Shown: one piece after another, positions 1-6,883 of the stretch
Numbering within the stretch: position 1 is the stretch's first letter
Layout of the letters: each line of letters opens with the position of its first letter
NCBI GenBank assembly: GCA_020444045.1
Contig: JAHLLS010000032.1
Location: 1 to 46,383 of the forward strand
Length of the DNA stretch: 46,383 nt
Direction: 5' to 3'
Source: Deltaproteobacteria bacterium
Lineage (GTDB): Bacteria; Desulfobacterota; Desulfobacteria; Desulfobacterales; UBA5852
Made by a program: the position numbers and the translations under genes
Notes under the pieces: model-generated
Told to the model about the DNA's origin: nothing
What the model saw: only the letters and a program-made list of their open reading frames with translations
The model's database searches: none

Positions 1-46
1 GCCTACGACGCTAACAAAATGGCCGCATGACTTTTTACGGGGTCAT

Positions 47-70
47 CTTTTCTTTTTCGGAAAAGAAAAG
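47..70. terminator. AT-rich perfect hairpin, possible terminator
   Basis: A 10-bp perfect inverted repeat (47-56 with 61-70) closes on a TCGG tetraloop. It sits 6 bases beyond the stop codon of the minus-strand acyl-CoA ligase, where a terminator is expected. The stem is AT-rich rather than GC-rich, so its strength as an intrinsic terminator is doubtful. It resembles in style the AT-rich hairpin of the dispersed repeats at 6.6 and 12.4 kb. Confidence 0.35.
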
Positions 71-75
71 GAACA

Positions 76-1848
76 TCAAGTATACATGCTTTCGATCTCC
101 TGGGCATATTTGGCATTCACGACCCGCCGTTTGAGCTTCATGGTGGGCGTCAACTCCCCGCCTTCGATGGAAAGTTCCTCGGGCAGAATAACGAATTGTT
201 TGATCCCCCAGGCACGCGGCAGCGTCGTGTTGATCTGGTCCACCTGCGCCTGCAGGTAGGCCTTGAACTGGGAGCAGGCCGCCGCCTCAACGGCGGTGCC
301 GGCCTTGCTGCCGGCTTGCGCCGCTGTGGCTTCAACTTTGTCGGGGTCCAGGGTGAAAAGGGCCGCCATGTGTTTGCGCCGGTCACCGACAATGACCACC
401 TGGTTGAGGACCGGAATGGCCTTGTACTTGCCCTCCAGGACCTGGGGCGGCACGTTCTCGCCGCCCGCCGTGATGATCAATTCCTTCATGCGATCCGTAA
501 TTTTTAAAAACCCCTTGTCGTCGATCTTTCCCACATCGCCGGAGTGGAGCCAGCCCTCGGCGTCGATGGTCTCGCGGGTGGCCTCGTCATTCTTGAAATA
601 GCCTTTGAACACATGCCGGCCGCGCATCAACACCTCGCCATGTTCCGAGACCGCAATTTCCGTTCCCGGCAAGGCCGGTCCCGCCCATCCGGTTCGGTAT
701 TGAAAAGGTTCGGGCAGGGACACCGTGCCCGGTCCGGTACATTCACTCATGCCGTAGACTTCCGTAATCGGGATATCCAGACTCATGAAGAATTCCAAAG
801 TGTCCAGCGATATCGGCGCCGCGGTGGCAATAAACAACCGGCAGCGATCCAGCCCGAGCCGTTCATGAACTTTGGAAAAAACCAGTTTATGGGCCAGATT
901 GAAAAAGGCCGGTGCCGGCTTGCCCTCCTGCCGGGCGTATCCGTTGGCCAGTCCTTTTTGGCGCGCCCAGGCCGCTATTTTCTTTTTCAGCCCGGAGTTC
1001 TGGGCTCCGGCCGCCACCATCTTGGCCTGGATTTTCTCCCAGACACGCGGCACCCCGACGAAAAGCGTGGGGCGCACCTCGCGCAGGTTGTCCCCCAAAA
1101 GGTCCAGACTTTCGGCAAACCAGGTCGTGCAGCCCACTGACAACGGCACGAGCAGGCTGACCACCTGCTCGGCAATATGGCTCAGGGGAAGATAGCTGAT
1201 AAGCTCGTCGTTGGGCCGAATGCCAACCAGGTCGACCAATTGTTGGGCCGTCCAGGCGGCATTGTCGTGGGTAATCATGACCCCTTTAGGGTTGCCCGTG
1301 GTTCCGGAGGTGTAGATCAGGGTGCAGCAGTCATCCGGATCCTGGGCCTCCATGCGTGCATCCAGTTCCGTTTCCGGTATATCGCCGGCCATGGACGGCA
1401 GGTCTTCCCAGGCATAAACCCGCTTATCGTCATCGGCCCCGTTCATCATGACTACGGCCTTGAGTTCGGGCAGCTCGGACCATACGGCCTTGAATTTGGC
1501 CAGTTGGTCGGCGTTTTCCACCACGACAATATTGGCTTCGCTGTGGGCGGCGATGTACTGGCATTGCTCGGAGCTGCTGGTGGCATAAATACCACCGGGA
1601 ATGGCACCGGCGAAAATTGCCGCCAGATCACTGATAAACCATTGGGGGCAATTATTTCCCAGAATATTGACGGCCTTACCCGGTTCCAGTCCAAGCGCCA
1701 TAAATGCCCGGGCCGTTGTTTTCACCTGGTGATAGTATTCCCGCCAGGTCATGCTTTCCCATCGCCCGCCCTGTTTGGTTTTCAGTGCGATGTTGGATCC
1801 GAATTGGGCAACCGTACTGCCCATGACATCCATGATCGTTGTCTTCAT
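76..1848 (-). CDS. Long-chain acyl-CoA synthetase (AMP-forming)
   Basis: Activates fatty acids to acyl-CoA through an acyl-adenylate, in the cytoplasm or at the inner membrane face. The 590-residue product has the whole adenylate-forming enzyme layout: the phosphate-binding motif TSGTTGNPKG near residues 180-189, VYGMSE near 364, GWLHSGDVG near 432 and the hinge/C-terminal GGENVPP region near 462. The length is normal for FadD15-type bacterial ligases. Two ATGs lie side by side (1851 and 1848); the GGGAGGGG box just upstream spaces better with the second, so that start was chosen, and the longer reading frame to 1917 is unlikely. The gene stands alone on the minus strand. The chain length of its substrate cannot be told from sequence. 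Confidence 0.93.
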   Translation of the reverse strand: MKTTIMDVMGSTVAQFGSNIALKTKQGGRWESMTWREYYHQVKTTARAFMALGLEPGKAVNILGNNCPQWFISDLAAIFAGAIPGGIYATSSSEQCQYIAAHSEANIVVVENADQLAKFKAVWSELPELKAVVMMNGADDDKRVYAWEDLPSMAGDIPETELDARMEAQDPDDCCTLIYTSGTTGNPKGVMITHDNAAWTAQQLVDLVGIRPNDELISYLPLSHIAEQVVSLLVPLSVGCTTWFAESLDLLGDNLREVRPTLFVGVPRVWEKIQAKMVAAGAQNSGLKKKIAAWARQKGLANGYARQEGKPAPAFFNLAHKLVFSKVHERLGLDRCRLFIATAAPISLDTLEFFMSLDIPITEVYGMSECTGPGTVSLPEPFQYRTGWAGPALPGTEIAVSEHGEVLMRGRHVFKGYFKNDEATRETIDAEGWLHSGDVGKIDDKGFLKITDRMKELIITAGGENVPPQVLEGKYKAIPVLNQVVIVGDRRKHMAALFTLDPDKVEATAAQAGSKAGTAVEAAACSQFKAYLQAQVDQINTTLPRAWGIKQFVILPEELSIEGGELTPTMKLKRRVVNAKYAQEIESMYT

Positions 1849-2084
1849 CATTGCCCCTCCCAATTGGTGAACGTCTAAGGACCAGTTGTTTCGGCAGCGC
1901 AAAAATGGGGGGACCAAAATCGCGCCAAGTACCGTACACGTGTGGCGGGTTATGGTGTTTCGAGCAAACGGAGAGAAAGAGATATCGCTTCAGGCCCATC
2001 GCCTCGGCTGAAAAAAATCGGAAGCAGCTTACGGGTCAATGAATTTAAATGGATCGCGCAACCTTTGTCAACCGGTGAAACGCT

Positions 2085-2127
2085 ATTGATTTAAATCAAT
2101 TACCTTCCGCCTGATTGCATGTATAGA
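2085..2127 (+). promoter_or_regulatory. Crp/FNR-type class II promoter for the MoaD-like gene
   Basis: A perfect 16-bp palindrome at 2085-2100 contains TTGAT-TTAA-ATCAA, the consensus core of FNR-type sites. A TATAGA hexamer at 2122-2127 lies so that the palindrome would be centred at -41.5 from a start near 2134, exactly the class II activator geometry. The transcript would have a leader of about 77 nt before the MoaD-like gene at 2211. The identity of the regulator is unknown; Desulfobacterota carry several Crp/FNR members. Confidence 0.6.
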
Positions 2128-2210
2128 TGAATGCCAATCAAAGAGATGCCGTCTTTACGGCCTCTGATAAAACTGATAGGCGCGATACAGAGGGGAAAAA
2201 GGACGCTCCC

Positions 2211-2489
2211 ATGCCAGACAAGATCACCCTCATCGCCTACGGGTCCTTAAAAAATGAAACCGGATTAGGTTTGCGCGGTGAACAGGTTCAACCCATTGGT
2301 CACCGGCAACCGCTCTGCCAGTTCTTAGAAACGATCGGTGTTCCCGGCAACCGCATCCAACTCGCCATGATCAACCATCGCGCCGCCGGTCTGGATACCA
2401 TGGTCGGCGCCGGTGACCGCGTGGCCCTGTTTCCCAGGGAATACCCGATTTTTGTCGATTGGCACACCTATCGCCGCACAAAAGTGTAG
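2211..2489 (+). CDS. MoaD/ThiS-like ubiquitin-fold small protein
   Basis: The 92-residue product has the beta-grasp sulfur-carrier pattern: an opening strand (ITLIAYGSL), a helix with LCQFLETIGVP, then VNHRAA-like and the hallmark GAGDRVALFP near the end. Members normally deliver thiocarboxylate sulfur for molybdopterin, thiamine or tungstate cofactor synthesis and end in Gly-Gly. Here the chain instead runs on to DWHTYRRTKV, so the diglycine tail is absent and carrier function is not supported; a regulatory or binding role is possible. The start at 2211 follows an AAGGA box at a 7-nt distance; upstream codons in frame look non-coding. It is the only gene behind the FNR-type promoter at 2085-2127. 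Confidence 0.7.
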   Translation: MPDKITLIAYGSLKNETGLGLRGEQVQPIGHRQPLCQFLETIGVPGNRIQLAMINHRAAGLDTMVGAGDRVALFPREYPIFVDWHTYRRTKV

Positions 2490-2842
2490 CGCCGCGTTAT
2501 GACGAGAAGCAGGAAGATCATGGCGGATCGCAGGTGTGTATTCCGATTCAAAGGATGGGCCCCGTGCCGGTAAAAAAGATTCCTGCCTTCATGATGCACC
2601 TCCTTTTTTCATACCAACCGCTTCGGACATCGATTCCCACCCCTCATGGGGAATTACGACGCTTAGGAAATCGAATCAGGTTGCCGATCCAGGCACGGGA
2701 GAGGGACAGGTGGGGTCAAAAATCGAACGGACAGTCGACGAATGGTAAATGACGGCTTTCAGGCGATAGCGAAGAAAAAAGAAGAGAGGGTATCCGGGGG
2801 AACTTAGGATGCAGGCTAACGAGGACGGCAGGAAAGTGTTTT
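2490..2842. other. Intergenic stretch with a gene fragment
   Basis: No intact gene was recognised in these 353 bases. The only gene-like signal is the truncated small ORF with a strong ribosome binding site at 2548-2592 on the minus strand. The remaining sequence has short open frames on both strands with no family resemblance. Confidence 0.5.
2548..2592 (-). pseudogene. Truncated N-terminus of a conserved small cytosolic protein
   Basis: A textbook ribosome binding site (AAAGGAGG, 7-8 nt before ATG at 2592) precedes only 14 codons, MKAGIFFTGTGPIL, and then TGA. From memory, this N-terminus matches a family of roughly 80-100 residue proteins of unknown function that begin MK-x-x-IFFTG-x-GPI followed by LTS/LTT. 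Nothing after the stop, in any frame, continues that family. I read it as the 5' remnant of a gene whose body was lost; a genuine 14-residue peptide is the alternative. The family assignment is recall, not a search result. Confidence 0.5.
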
Positions 2843-3022
2843 TCAGGGTGGAATGGAACATCCGAACCGATTCCATGCCCATAAGATATCCTGACCTTGA
2901 CCGTTGTCAGGAGGCTTGCCGTCCACCGAGCGCTCCATGTCCTGCCGGTATCGCGCCCAATTGACCGGCCCGCAGTGGAAATCACAGACAACGCCGTCGC
3001 GGGTGTCCCCATTCATCATCAT
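2843..3022 (-). CDS. Small Cys/Trp-rich protein, 59 residues, unknown
   Basis: Three consecutive ATGs (3022, 3019, 3016) open a frame encoding a 59-residue protein with CDFHCGPVNWARYRQDMER near residues 13-31 and a DNGQGQDILWAWNRFGCSIP tail. Third codon positions are mostly G or C in the first half, as in real genes here, and the composition (three Trp, three Cys, ordered charged residues) is unlike a random frame. It begins 18 bases after the RsbU stop and is in the same frame as that gene, so only one TGA separates them. No ribosome binding site is visible; translation could be coupled to the upstream gene. Function unknown. Confidence 0.5.
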   Translation of the reverse strand: MMMNGDTRDGVVCDFHCGPVNWARYRQDMERSVDGKPPDNGQGQDILWAWNRFGCSIPP

Positions 3023-3040
3023 ATCGCGCCGTGGTCGGTT

Positions 3041-4255
3041 TCAAGCCGTATACGCGATGGCGACCAAGCTCATATCATCCGTGGGAGCCGTTTTACCGCG
3101 CAGGACCCGTGTCTGCTCAAAGACCGTCTGCACCAGATCATCCACCGAATTGGCCGCCATCGCGCGCAAAGCGGCATAAAACCGTTCGCGCCCGTCGCGT
3201 TCGCCATCCGGGCCGAAATTATCGGTCAGGCCATCCGTATAAAGGATCAAACGATCCCCCGGCGACAGCGTTATGGCTTCCTGGCCATATGGCGCCGCAT
3301 CGAATCCCGAGCCGATCACGGTGCCATGGTGCGCCAGAACCTCCAGCGTACCATTCGACTTTAAAATTAGGGGCGGCTCATGGCCGGCATTGCCGTAAGT
3401 CAGTTTGCCGGTTTTCACATTCAGGCTGACATAGGCGATGGTGAAAAAGCTATCAAACCGATCCAGCGGAAAAGCGCTGTTGAGCCTTTCCAGGACGGCT
3501 GCCGGCGTAAACAGCTTCCCCGTCAACCGCATCCGGTTCTGCAAGCCCTGCAGGAACTGGGTCACGGTCACCGCCACCAGGGCGGCCGAGACGCCATGGC
3601 CGCAAACATCGAGGACATAGGCGCTGATATCGTCATCCCCCGTGCGATGAATCTGGAAGATATCGCCCCCCACGCGGTCACAGGGCTCGAATGCCCATGC
3701 CGTTCGGATGCGGGGAATGTCCGGTGCATGGTGCGGCAACAGACTTTTCTGGATTTCAGCGGCGGCCTCGAGATCCTGTTCGATCTGCGCCTGTTTGGTT
3801 TCGAGTTCCCGCTTTTGCGTTTCGATGTCGGTGATGTCGTAGATGATCACCAGAATCATGCGGCGCCCCTGGAACCGGATGGGTCGGGCACTGAACTCGA
3901 GATATTTCGTCACCGGTTGGCCGTTGATATAAAACCGCCGCTCCATGCGCCGACGATCGACAGGCGCTTTGTCCAGGAGGGTTTGGAGAAGTGATTGCCG
4001 GATACTGCAAAACTGGCATTGGGACGTTTCGCCGCAGGACCGGTTTTCAGCAACCGCGTTGACGCAGCCTGCGATCTGACCAAACGAGTTGTCCACCAAC
4101 TGATCGGTGGCGCGATCGAACAAGCTGAGAAAGCTGTTATTGAATTGATGGATCTGCATGTTCTCATCGGCAATCAGGACCGCCGAATTGATGTTGTCCA
4201 GCAGCAGATTCAAAAATTCATTGGATTCCTTTAGATCGGACAGGTTCGTCAACAT
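3041..4255 (-). CDS. PAS-domain RsbU/SpoIIE-type serine phosphatase
   Basis: A 404-residue signalling protein. Residues about 10-140 form a PAS domain (VLIADENMQIHQFNNSFLSLF), which contains a Cys cluster: C64, then CGETSQCQFC at 74-83. A coiled linker (about 145-175) leads to a PP2C-like phosphatase with GGDIF near 197-200, DVCGHG near 216-221 and a C-terminal DDMSLV motif. Such phosphatases normally dephosphorylate anti-sigma-factor antagonists in partner-switching pathways; no antagonist or anti-sigma kinase gene is in the window. AAGGAT lies about 10 nt before the ATG. A Crp/FNR-like site with a -10 box lies directly upstream. The Cys motif suggests redox or metal sensing (inference). Confidence 0.88.
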   Translation of the reverse strand: MLTNLSDLKESNEFLNLLLDNINSAVLIADENMQIHQFNNSFLSLFDRATDQLVDNSFGQIAGCVNAVAENRSCGETSQCQFCSIRQSLLQTLLDKAPVDRRRMERRFYINGQPVTKYLEFSARPIRFQGRRMILVIIYDITDIETQKRELETKQAQIEQDLEAAAEIQKSLLPHHAPDIPRIRTAWAFEPCDRVGGDIFQIHRTGDDDISAYVLDVCGHGVSAALVAVTVTQFLQGLQNRMRLTGKLFTPAAVLERLNSAFPLDRFDSFFTIAYVSLNVKTGKLTYGNAGHEPPLILKSNGTLEVLAHHGTVIGSGFDAAPYGQEAITLSPGDRLILYTDGLTDNFGPDGERDGRERFYAALRAMAANSVDDLVQTVFEQTRVLRGKTAPTDDMSLVAIAYTA

Positions 4256-4284
4256 GAGCGCGTGTATCCTTGTAGAAAATTGAT

Positions 4285-4326
4285 ACTATGTCAGAAAAGA
4301 ATACGAAGAGGATTGATGCAGGTCAA
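4285..4326 (-). promoter_or_regulatory. Crp/FNR-like class II promoter for the RsbU-type gene
   Basis: On the minus strand, TTGAC-CTGC-ATCAA (4326-4313) differs by one base from the TTGAT-N4-ATCAA core. CATAGT (4290-4285) fits four of six -10 positions and lies 29.5 bp from the centre of the site, the same class II spacing as at 2085-2127. The predicted start near 4278 leaves a short leader that holds the ribosome binding site of the phosphatase gene. The site overlaps the weak plus-strand frame that begins at 4288. Confidence 0.45.
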
Positions 4327-4350
4327 GGTCGCCGACAGGACTTACGGCTC

Positions 4351-4488
4351 ATGTCCTTAATGGATAACACCTTTCGGCGGGAATTTGACATCCCCGCCGA
4401 AGCCAAAGCGTTCCGTATCGGCTACACGGGGAAAACCCGACAAACCGCCAATGGGGGCGGCTGGGTCTTTCAGTATTCACCCTTCTGA
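4351..4488 (+). CDS. Possible small protein, 45 residues, unknown
   Basis: A short plus-strand frame from ATG 4351 encodes a chain with EFDIPAEAKAFRIGYTGKTR and a Gly-rich, aromatic end. GC at third positions is fairly high in this part. An AGGA box lies 10 nt upstream of this ATG. The longer version starting at 4288 would overlap the RsbU promoter and is less likely. No family is recognised and it may be non-coding. Confidence 0.28.
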   Translation: MSLMDNTFRREFDIPAEAKAFRIGYTGKTRQTANGGGWVFQYSPF

Positions 4489-4537
4489 CAACACAGCCTG
4501 GTAGTAACGACATCCACGCCATAAAGACCGGGTGCGC

Positions 4538-5110
4538 TCAGGGGCGCTGCCAGACCTGCCAACCGTCCTGCCCACCCGATTCGCCACCACCCATTGAAAC
4601 AACACCCCGGTAACTGAACCCGATGGCCGATGCCCGGGGTGGTAAGGGATATTCTTTGGAAAAGGTCCAGCGGACAAATCGATCATTGGCATTGGTGCCG
4701 GCCGACCAAAGCTGCTTGCTGTCGAGAATGATGCCATCGTCAGTGATAAAATGAACGGCAACCCGAAGCGAATTGATGGTTGGAAAATTTTTGATGGTAT
4801 TCAGGCGCTCGACCGTACCGCTGATGTGCAATGTATCGCCCGCGCTGGAGGCCACATAGTGGATGGCAATGTCCTTAGCCTGCCAAAGCGAGGATTTCCC
4901 ATCTATGGTCGCCAGCAAAAACTGGTTTTCCGGCCGGGCCAGGGTTCCCTCATACGGTGCTTTCAGACCGGCACAACCGATGACCGCCACCCATAGCAGC
5001 ACCAGCGGCAGTCGTTTTAACACGCTTGTCCATCGGGCTGATGGAAAAACGATGCTACTGCCGGTCCCAACACCAACAATCCTATCGGAATTCACGCCGT
5101 CCATGGTCAT
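4538..5110 (-). CDS. Lipoprotein of unknown function
   Basis: A 190-residue protein with a hydrophobic stretch (LPLVLLWVAVIGC) ending in a lipobox whose acylated Cys would be C46, so the mature part would be anchored in the envelope. The N-terminal region before the hydrophobic stretch is unusually long (about 33 residues) and no better downstream ATG exists, so the start is uncertain; a GGGGGCC stretch precedes ATG 5110. The mature domain is beta-rich (LHISGTVERLNTIKNFP, VAVHFITDDG). It shares the strand with the 4Fe-4S protein gene upstream but is 83 bases away. No family recognised. Confidence 0.65.
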   Translation of the reverse strand: MTMDGVNSDRIVGVGTGSSIVFPSARWTSVLKRLPLVLLWVAVIGCAGLKAPYEGTLARPENQFLLATIDGKSSLWQAKDIAIHYVASSAGDTLHISGTVERLNTIKNFPTINSLRVAVHFITDDGIILDSKQLWSAGTNANDRFVRWTFSKEYPLPPRASAIGFSYRGVVSMGGGESGGQDGWQVWQRP

Positions 5111-5193
5111 ATTGGCCCCCTTTTGACCGAGAGTCGGATCCTCGGCCGGGATGTACGGAAAACGGCATTATGACAAACCGTATTTCAGGCGGT

Positions 5194-6189
5194 TCACCCA
5201 GGAATAAATGCGGGATCGCGCACCTCGGTCATCTGGATGGCCTCTTCGGGGCAACTCACGGCGCACTGCCCGCACCCGAGGCATTTTTCGTCATTCACGA
5301 TCACCCCGTCCTCACCGCTGACGGTAATGGCGCCGAACCAGCAGCGTTCCTCGCATGTCCCGCATGCGCTGCAGGCGTCGTGATCCACCGCCGGACGGTA
5401 ACGGCTGGGATCGCACAATTGCGGACCGTCCGTGCGCAGGAGCGAAAAGGACTGGCAGCAGCATCCGCAGCAGTTGCAGATAAAATGACCGGCATCGGCC
5501 TTATTCATGGTCACGTGCACCAGACCGGCCTCCTGGGCCTGGGCCAGGATGGCAAGGGCCTCGGTGCGATCGATTTCGCGGCCGGAACCTCGCTCGATGG
5601 TGTATTCCGCACCCCGGTTGATCTGCAGGCAAACGTCGATCGGCCCATCACAACGATGCATGGACAGGCGGCAGGTGCAGGGCGTCACCGCCAACCGGGA
5701 AGCGCTTTCCACCAGCTCCCGCACGCTGTCGGGGGCCAGCACCTGGACCCGCCCCGGATCGATGGACCGGTTGACTGGAACCACACGGGTAAACGAACGC
5801 GGCATCAGGCTGCTGAACCCCTCCGCCAGCTTCGGCCATTCCTCTTCCATATAACAGCGCCAGGAATCGATAAACTCGGGCGTCGCTTCCGGCCAGGTCA
5901 GGGTGGCATCGTGAAACTGGACCAGGTGGGCCGGTGGTCGCCACAAGACACTTTCCTCTTTGACCTTTTTGAAGGCCAGTCCTTTGCGAAACATATCCGC
6001 CAGATCGGCCGCTACCGATTCAGCGGTCCGGTTTGTTTTCCGAGCCAATTCTTCCGTCGTTCCGGGCATGGTCACCAGCAGGACGGCCTGGTCTTCGGTC
6101 GTCAGACAGCGAAGAATCTCCGGAATGTATTTGGAGTCCGGGTGCAGCATATTGGCGGCAAACTGTTCGTAGGGGGTCAGATCCGGCAT
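5194..6189 (-). CDS. Cys-rich 4Fe-4S binding protein
   Basis: A 331-residue iron-sulfur protein of a type common in sulfate reducers and their relatives. The N-terminus (about 20-90) looks like a winged-helix fold (TTEELARKTNRTAESVAADL). Next come CTC at 171-173 with C180 and C187, a striking CNCCGCCC motif at 238-245, then two ferredoxin 4Fe-4S motifs (C273-C276-C279-C283 and C303-C306-C309-C313). AAAGGA lies 6 nt before the ATG. The domain order suggests an electron-transfer module with a DNA-binding-like or docking domain, but the partner is unknown. A decayed relative of its CNCCGCCC region lies at 25394-25522. Confidence 0.85.
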   Translation of the reverse strand: MPDLTPYEQFAANMLHPDSKYIPEILRCLTTEDQAVLLVTMPGTTEELARKTNRTAESVAADLADMFRKGLAFKKVKEESVLWRPPAHLVQFHDATLTWPEATPEFIDSWRCYMEEEWPKLAEGFSSLMPRSFTRVVPVNRSIDPGRVQVLAPDSVRELVESASRLAVTPCTCRLSMHRCDGPIDVCLQINRGAEYTIERGSGREIDRTEALAILAQAQEAGLVHVTMNKADAGHFICNCCGCCCQSFSLLRTDGPQLCDPSRYRPAVDHDACSACGTCEERCWFGAITVSGEDGVIVNDEKCLGCGQCAVSCPEEAIQMTEVRDPAFIPG

Positions 6190-6482
6190 GGCGATTCCTT
6201 TCGTGTATGGGCCGTCAAAGGACAGATAATCCGATCAGCAGGTGAATCCGGTCGCAACGCAAACAGGAAACCGGATTCGTCTTATATAGGGCGTTCGCCA
6301 TCCCGGATCAACCCTATCCGTTTTCCCTGCGTCATACCCAAAGACCGCCTCTGCGAAAATGACACCCGGACCACACCAATAAAGATTGACCTTGCGTAAC
6401 GACCCCAAAATCAATAAACCGTCTCCCACCATCCGGTCTGTGCGTCAGTCAGGCCCCTCCCGCAAAGCGGGAGGCCTCGGAT
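6190..6482. other. Intergenic region with two inverted repeats
   Basis: No gene is recognised between the 4Fe-4S protein and the dispersed repeat. GAATCCGG (6244-6251) pairs with CCGGATTC (6271-6278), close to the start of the minus-strand 4Fe-4S gene, and could be a leader hairpin or operator. At 6456-6474 an 8-bp GC-rich stem with an AAA loop forms a strong hairpin directly before the dispersed repeat. Confidence 0.45.
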
Positions 6483-6785
6483 AGCCCCCTTGAAAGGGGC
6501 TTGAAAAACGGTTTTTGACGGTATGGTTTTTTTAATTCTCTTTGTCCCGCGCCGAGCATCGGCGATGCGGGCGGAAATAAGCGCGCGGACTGTTTGAGCC
6601 CGCTAATGGGCGGGCGAGTTTCCGCGTGCTCCGGCCGCAACGGCGACGCGCAGGATTAAGCGGGACACGGGCGTTTTCTTTTGCTTCATTTTCTGTCACG
6701 TGACAGAAAATGAAGAAACTGTTTCAGAAAAGCACCCCGGATCGGTCGAACCTCTCCGGGTCCTCCACTATAGGTGGTGGGTTTA
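6483..6785 (+). repeat. Dispersed structured repeat, copy A
   Basis: About 300 bases that align with 12245-12479 in the same orientation. Shared blocks in order: a CCCC/GGGG hairpin, a TATGGTTTT block, GTCC-GCGCCG, GACGCGCAGGATTA-GCGGGACACGGGCG, an AT-rich hairpin, AAGCACCCCG, and CTC-CGGGTCCTCCAC at the end. The hairpin is a perfect 32-bp palindrome at 6684-6715. Copy A holds about 50 extra bases in the middle (an ACTGTTTGAGCCCG block) that copy B lacks. No protein is recognised. It may be a non-autonomous mobile element, a structured RNA or a multi-hairpin terminator region. Confidence 0.75.
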
Positions 6786-6883
6786 GGATAAAACTAACGA
6801 TCCGGCCCTTTTGCTGAGATGGGATCGACATTCATGTTAGTTTACGACAAACCAACCGGGTCGCTGACAAGCGACAATCGAAC

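Noticed and set aside
1..30. Nine open codons ending in TGA at the left edge, possibly the end of a plus-strand gene
   Set aside because: Too short to support a gene call and no recognisable C-terminal motif.
3041..3043. TGA between RsbU and the 59-residue ORF as a selenocysteine codon
   Set aside because: The phosphatase domain ends naturally at this point after its DDMSLV motif, and no selenocysteine insertion hairpin was apparent right after the TGA.
5026..6399. A 457-residue plus-strand open frame
   Set aside because: It lies opposite the real 4Fe-4S protein gene, whose motifs are clear, and has no family features; it results from high GC content.
6449..6640. A 63-residue minus-strand frame in the dispersed repeat
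   Set aside because: It covers the palindromic and GC-rich blocks of the repeat; the copy at 12.3 kb does not keep it open, so it is not a conserved gene.
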